From an uncultured Acetatifactor sp. (GTDB lineage: Bacteria; Bacillota; Clostridia; Lachnospirales; Lachnospiraceae): 64,000 nucleotides of DNA. The stretch spans positions 124,001 to 188,000 of the forward strand of contig CAKSAN010000004.1 in assembly GCA_934436435.1 (NCBI GenBank), in the 5' to 3' direction. Positions 61,203 through 64,000 of this stretch are shown piece after piece (positions within the stretch are counted from its first letter, which is position 1; every line of letters begins with the position of its first letter). The notes under the pieces are model-generated. The model ran no database searches, was not told where the DNA came from, and was given only the letters and a program-made list of their open reading frames with translations. A program made the position numbers and the translations under genes.

Positions 61203-62789
61203 ATGAGAGAAAAGTATGAATCACTTGCATTAGTTCAGTTAAAGGAACTGGCAAAGGTACGTGGCCTGAAGGGAACTTCCACAATGAAGAAGGCGGATCT
61301 GGTAGAAGCTATGCTTGCAGAAGATGAGCGCCTGAAAAAAGAGGAAGAGGCCAAGGCAGCTGCAAAGGCAGCGGAAGCAAAGCAGGAGGCTGCTAAGAAC
61401 GAAGAGGCAGAGAAGCCGGAGAGAACGGAGCGCCCTGTCAGACAGGAGAGGAATTACCGACAGGACAGAAATGACAGATATGATAGAAATGACAGAAACT
61501 ATCGGACGGATCGTACCGAACGTACAGATCGTGCAGAGCGCACTGACCGTTCCGAGAACGGTGCGGAGACTGTCGGTGTAAGAAGCGAAGCCTACACCAG
61601 AGAGCGTACCTTCAACCCGAACAACGTGGCATACGATGAGAGCCAGTATCCCAAGGAACTGGACAGCGGTATCGAAGCCAGCGGTATTTTAGAGGTTATG
61701 CCGGACGGCTACGGATTTATCCGTTGCGAGAATTATATGCCCGGTGAGAACGATGTGTATGTGGCTCCCAGCCAGATCCGCCGTTTCGGCCTGAAGACCG
61801 GTGACATCCTGAAGGGTAACAAGAGAATCAAGACCCAGCAGGAGAAGTTCAGCGCGCTGCTGTTCGTCAAGAGCATTAACGGTTATACGGTGGAAGAGTC
61901 CGCCAAGAGAATGGCTTTCGAGGACATGACCCCGATCTTCCCGGATGAGCGCATCAAGATGGAGACGCCGGGATGCAGCGTAGCCATGAGAGTTATGGAT
62001 CTGGTAAGCCCTGTCGGTAAGGGACAGCGTGGTATGATCGTATCCCCGCCCAAGGCAGGTAAGACCACACTGCTTAAGGAAGTGGCAAAATCTATTCTGA
62101 ACGGCAACCCCAAGATGCATATGCTGATCCTGCTGATCGATGAGCGTCCCGAGGAAGTTACCGATATTAAGGAAGCGATTCACGGAGACAATGTGGAAGT
62201 GATCTATTCTACTTTCGATGAGCTTCCCGAGCATCATAAGAGAGTATCCGAGATGGTGATCGAGCGTGCAAAGCGTCTCGTAGAACATAAGAAGGATGTC
62301 GTGATCCTGCTCGACAGTATCACCCGTCTGACCAGAGCGTACAATCTGGTAGTGCCCCCCAGCGGACGTACTCTGTCCGGTGGTCTCGATCCCGCCGCAC
62401 TTCATATGCCCAAGAGATTCTTCGGTGCAGCCCGTAACATGCGTGAGGGCGGAAGCCTGACCATTCTGGCAACCGCACTGGTAGAGACCGGAAGTAAGAT
62501 GGATGATGTGGTATACGAGGAATTCAAGGGAACCGGTAACATGGAAATGGTTCTGGACAGAAAGCTGTCCGAGAAGCGTATTTTCCCTGCCATCGATCTG
62601 GCAAAATCCGGCACCAGAAGAGAGGATCTGCTGTTGACTCCGGAGGAACTGGAGGCCATCAATATCATGCGTAAGGCCCTGAACGGCTTAAAGCCCGACG
62701 AAGCCACCGACAGGATCCTTGATATGTTCTCCCATACCCGCAATAATGTGGAATTTGTGAATATGGTGAAGAAGAACCGGTTTATCTAG
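61203..62789 (+). CDS. rho: Transcription termination factor Rho
   Basis: 528 residues. SAP-like Rho_N domain (1-45: LALVQLKELAKVRGLKGTSTMKKADLVEAML), a charged low-complexity insert (about 50-130, Ala/Lys/Glu then Arg/Asp repeats such as RYDRNDRNYRTDRTER), the RNA-binding cold-shock-like domain (about 155-220: GILEVMPDGYGFIRCENYMPGENDVYVAPSQIRRFGLKTGD), and the ATPase domain with PPKAGKTTLLKEVA near 281 and VILLDSITRLTRAYN. Ribosome site TAGGAGGAG. The insert may add RNA binding or phase separation, as in some other Clostridial Rho. Confidence 0.95.
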   Translation: MREKYESLALVQLKELAKVRGLKGTSTMKKADLVEAMLAEDERLKKEEEAKAAAKAAEAKQEAAKNEEAEKPERTERPVRQERNYRQDRNDRYDRNDRNYRTDRTERTDRAERTDRSENGAETVGVRSEAYTRERTFNPNNVAYDESQYPKELDSGIEASGILEVMPDGYGFIRCENYMPGENDVYVAPSQIRRFGLKTGDILKGNKRIKTQQEKFSALLFVKSINGYTVEESAKRMAFEDMTPIFPDERIKMETPGCSVAMRVMDLVSPVGKGQRGMIVSPPKAGKTTLLKEVAKSILNGNPKMHMLILLIDERPEEVTDIKEAIHGDNVEVIYSTFDELPEHHKRVSEMVIERAKRLVEHKKDVVILLDSITRLTRAYNLVVPPSGRTLSGGLDPAALHMPKRFFGAARNMREGGSLTILATALVETGSKMDDVVYEEFKGTGNMEMVLDRKLSEKRIFPAIDLAKSGTRREDLLLTPEELEAINIMRKALNGLKPDEATDRILDMFSHTRNNVEFVNMVKKNRFI

Positions 62790-62890
62790 GGAGTGGCAGA
62801 AAAAGGCAGAAACTATTTTACGAACGGCCTATACTTTTGTGTGAAAAATAGTATAATAAAATTGAGATCACAGGAAAGGAGATGTTTTAC

Positions 62891-63055
62891 ATGGAAGCTG
62901 TAGTAAATGATATGGATTTAACAGGAGATGAAACGGCAATGGAAACATTATTTTCTTATCTCGATAAAGGAATTGATGACATGGAAGCAGGGCGGCTCCG
63001 TACTGTGGATGATGCATTTCAGATTATCAGTGATAGGATGAAGAATGAATTATAA
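62891..63055 (+). CDS. Type II antitoxin-like small protein
   Basis: 54 residues (MEAVVNDMDLTGDETAMETLFSY...MEAGRLRTVDDAFQIISDRMKNEL). The end GIDDMEAGRLRTVDDAFQII is common in antitoxins paired with RelE/ParE toxins. It lacks an obvious N-terminal DNA-binding fold, so it is shorter than usual. AAAGGAG ribosome site; 11 nt overlap with the toxin frame. TATAAT at 62852-62857 is the likely -10. Confidence 0.7.
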   Translation: MEAVVNDMDLTGDETAMETLFSYLDKGIDDMEAGRLRTVDDAFQIISDRMKNEL

Positions 63056-63296
63056 AGTACTGATTACAGATGAAGCAACAAATGATGTATTTAATTTAGT
63101 TAAGTACATTCATGTTGATTTATGTAATCCAGATGCCGCAAAAAAGTTATATACGAATTTAAATAGGGAAGTCAGCAACATTGGGGACTTCCCTTTAAAA
63201 TTTGCTGATTCGGGAATCAGGTACAGAGGTTATATAATACATAAAAAAGTATACCAGTCGTATTTGCTGTTTTATATTATAAGTGAAGAAAATTAG
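63045..63296 (+). pseudogene. RelE/ParE-type toxin, truncated by an in-frame TAG
   Basis: 83 residues (NYKVLITDEATNDVFNLVKYI...YRGYIIHKKVYQSYLLFYIISEEN) up to TAG 63294-63296. Reading on in the same frame gives TVYVLRILKDIMNWSNIL, which is the normal C-terminal strand and helix of the family (VYVLRIL). So the stop most likely replaced a Lys codon. The missing part usually carries catalytic or target-binding residues, so the toxin is probably inactive. Confidence 0.7.
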
Positions 63297-63425
63297 ACAG
63301 TGTATGTTCTTCGGATTTTGAAAGATATTATGAACTGGAGTAATATATTACAAAAAGCAAATATCTATCATTTTTCAAAATATAGAGAATAGAACAACTA
63401 TAGAAGAAATATGTAAAAATAGGTC

Positions 63426-63454
63426 TTGCGTCGTGTAAACTCTTATGGTACAAT
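63426..63454 (+). promoter_or_regulatory. Promoter of rpmE
   Basis: TTGCGT (63426-63431), 17 bp spacer, TACAAT (63449-63454). Confidence 0.7.
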
Positions 63455-63536
63455 AATACCGCTGTTTGTGGTTCCATAAGCAGTGAGGATGAGAACAAGA
63501 ACTTATACACGACATTTTTATAGAGAGGTGAAAGAA

Positions 63537-63737
63537 ATGAAAGAAGGAATCCATCCCGCTTACTACCAGGCAACTGTAACCTGCAACTGTGGTAACACAT
63601 TTGTAACCGGCTCCACCAAGCCCGAGCTTCACGTAGAAGTTTGCTCCAAGTGTCATTCATTCTACACTGGCCAGCAGAAGTCTGCAAGAACCGATGGCCG
63701 TATTGATAAGTTCAATAAGAAATACGGTGTTAAATAA
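63537..63737 (+). CDS. rpmE: Ribosomal protein L31
   Basis: 66 residues from ATG 63537 (GAGAGGTG upstream): [41 protein letters not shown]. The four Cys (CNC and CSKC) mark the zinc-binding C+ form. Part of the large ribosomal subunit. Confidence 0.96.
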   Translation: MKEGIHPAYYQATVTCNCGNTFVTGSTKPELHVEVCSKCHSFYTGQQKSARTDGRIDKFNKKYGVK

Positions 63738-63748
63738 GATTGCGAGCG

Positions 63749-63780
63749 AAAGGTTGAGGTATTCTTATCTCAACCTTTTC
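63749..63780 (+). terminator. Terminator of rpmE
   Basis: AAAGGTTGAG (63749-63758) pairs with CTCAACCTTT (63769-63778), followed by T and C. Confidence 0.85.
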
Positions 63781-63817
63781 TTGTTACAGATTTTATCTTT
63801 TATAAGGATGAGATTTT

Positions 63818-64000
63818 ATGGCTAGAAGAAAGAGTCGTTATTCCGGTATCGGCGGACAGGCCGTGCTGGAAGGCGTTATGATGAAAAATAAAGAGAAGTA
63901 TGCGGTAGCGGTCCGCAAGCCGGACGGTGAGATCGAAGTGGAAGTGGAGACCTATCAGGGTCTGGTTCACGGAAGTAGGATCAAGGAACTTCCTTTTATC
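63818..64000 (+). CDS. DUF1385 family protein, N-terminal fragment (cut by window edge)
   Basis: 61 codons visible: [37 protein letters not shown]..., the conserved start of the DUF1385 membrane proteins that follow rpmE and precede prmC and prfA in Clostridia. AAGGATG ribosome site. Function not established. Confidence 0.88.
   Translation, partial: MARRKSRYSGIGGQAVLEGVMMKNKEKYAVAVRKPDGEIEVEVETYQGLVHGSRIKELPFI

Noticed and set aside
42156..63296. TAG codon recoding as an explanation for two premature TAG codons
   Set aside because: Only two cases, both in genes that look decayed or accessory; other genes, for example the 26368-28171 neighbourhood and csoR region, end or read normally. No suppressor tRNA is visible in the window.
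1..64000. CRISPR arrays, tRNA or rRNA genes, complete IS elements
   Set aside because: None recognised on either strand by reading; short repeats seen are the hairpin elements and the tandem secreted genes.

Overview
The window reads as a chromosomal segment of a low-to-mid GC Gram-positive Clostridia bacterium, most likely family Lachnospiraceae. Supporting signs are Rho with a charged low-complexity N-terminal arm followed by rpmE and a DUF1385 gene, DUF4250, DUF4364 and DUF368 genes, a Trp T-box in front of a trpXYZ-type transporter, an AraC-controlled glycoside hydrolase locus, strong AGGAGG-type ribosome sites, and soluble and membrane chemotaxis receptors (suggesting a motile relative of Roseburia or Lachnospira). 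The family call is inference; genus cannot be fixed from the sequence alone. No tRNA, rRNA, CRISPR array or complete IS element was seen.

Layout. 1-2000: end of a ZIP metal transporter, a YlmH-like S4 protein, and a CmpB-type membrane protein. 2040-4910: three tandem copies of an unrecognised secreted-protein module, each with its own promoter and terminator; the first copy carries a frameshifting deletion and a G8 tract in its promoter. 4928-7109: O-antigen-ligase-like protein, holin, and the remnant of a NlpC/P60 endopeptidase. 7122-10480: two-component system with a structured leader. 10490-13952: a structured intergenic repeat, a Trp T-box, a second hairpin-rich element and a tryptophan ABC transporter (trpXYZ type). 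14015-28171: AraC regulator and a divergent catabolic locus (small protein, sugar ABC ATPase, two permeases, binding protein, beta-phosphoglucomutase-like HAD, GH3, GH78 rhamnosidase, soluble MCP-like protein, broken LacI-sensor/GGDEF gene), probably for import and hydrolysis of a rhamnose-containing glycoside. 28196-36621: PHP phosphoesterase, ABC-F protein, MFS and GDPD genes, mntP behind a manganese (yybP-ykoY) riboswitch, a cold-shock gene with an attenuator-like leader, DUF368 and a degenerate EIIA protein. 36594-42278: AraC/GH43 pair, MATE pump, metY, and an MFS remnant. 42466-45871: CsoR-controlled copper export (csoR, copA with a fused C-terminal CopZ domain). 46050-48915: clpB, preceded by the second copy of the structured repeat. 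49009-58218: DUF4250, a RACo-like ASKHA protein, membrane MCP, polysaccharide deacetylase, LytTR regulator, LemA-like protein, REC-GGDEF protein, rarA. 58265-60928: DUF4364, radical SAM, malic enzyme. 61203-64000: rho, a toxin-antitoxin pair with a nonsense-truncated toxin, rpmE, DUF1385 start.

Two themes stand out. First, non-coding structure: a pair of roughly 140-150 bp elements with terminal inverted repeats and covarying internal hairpins (10490 and 46140), a different 137 bp element (11011), and structured leaders at 7191 and 34907. Second, local decay: internal deletions in three genes (near 2215, 6980 and 27030) and premature in-frame TAG codons in two others (42156 and 63294). Whether these are biological or consensus errors needs read-level checking.
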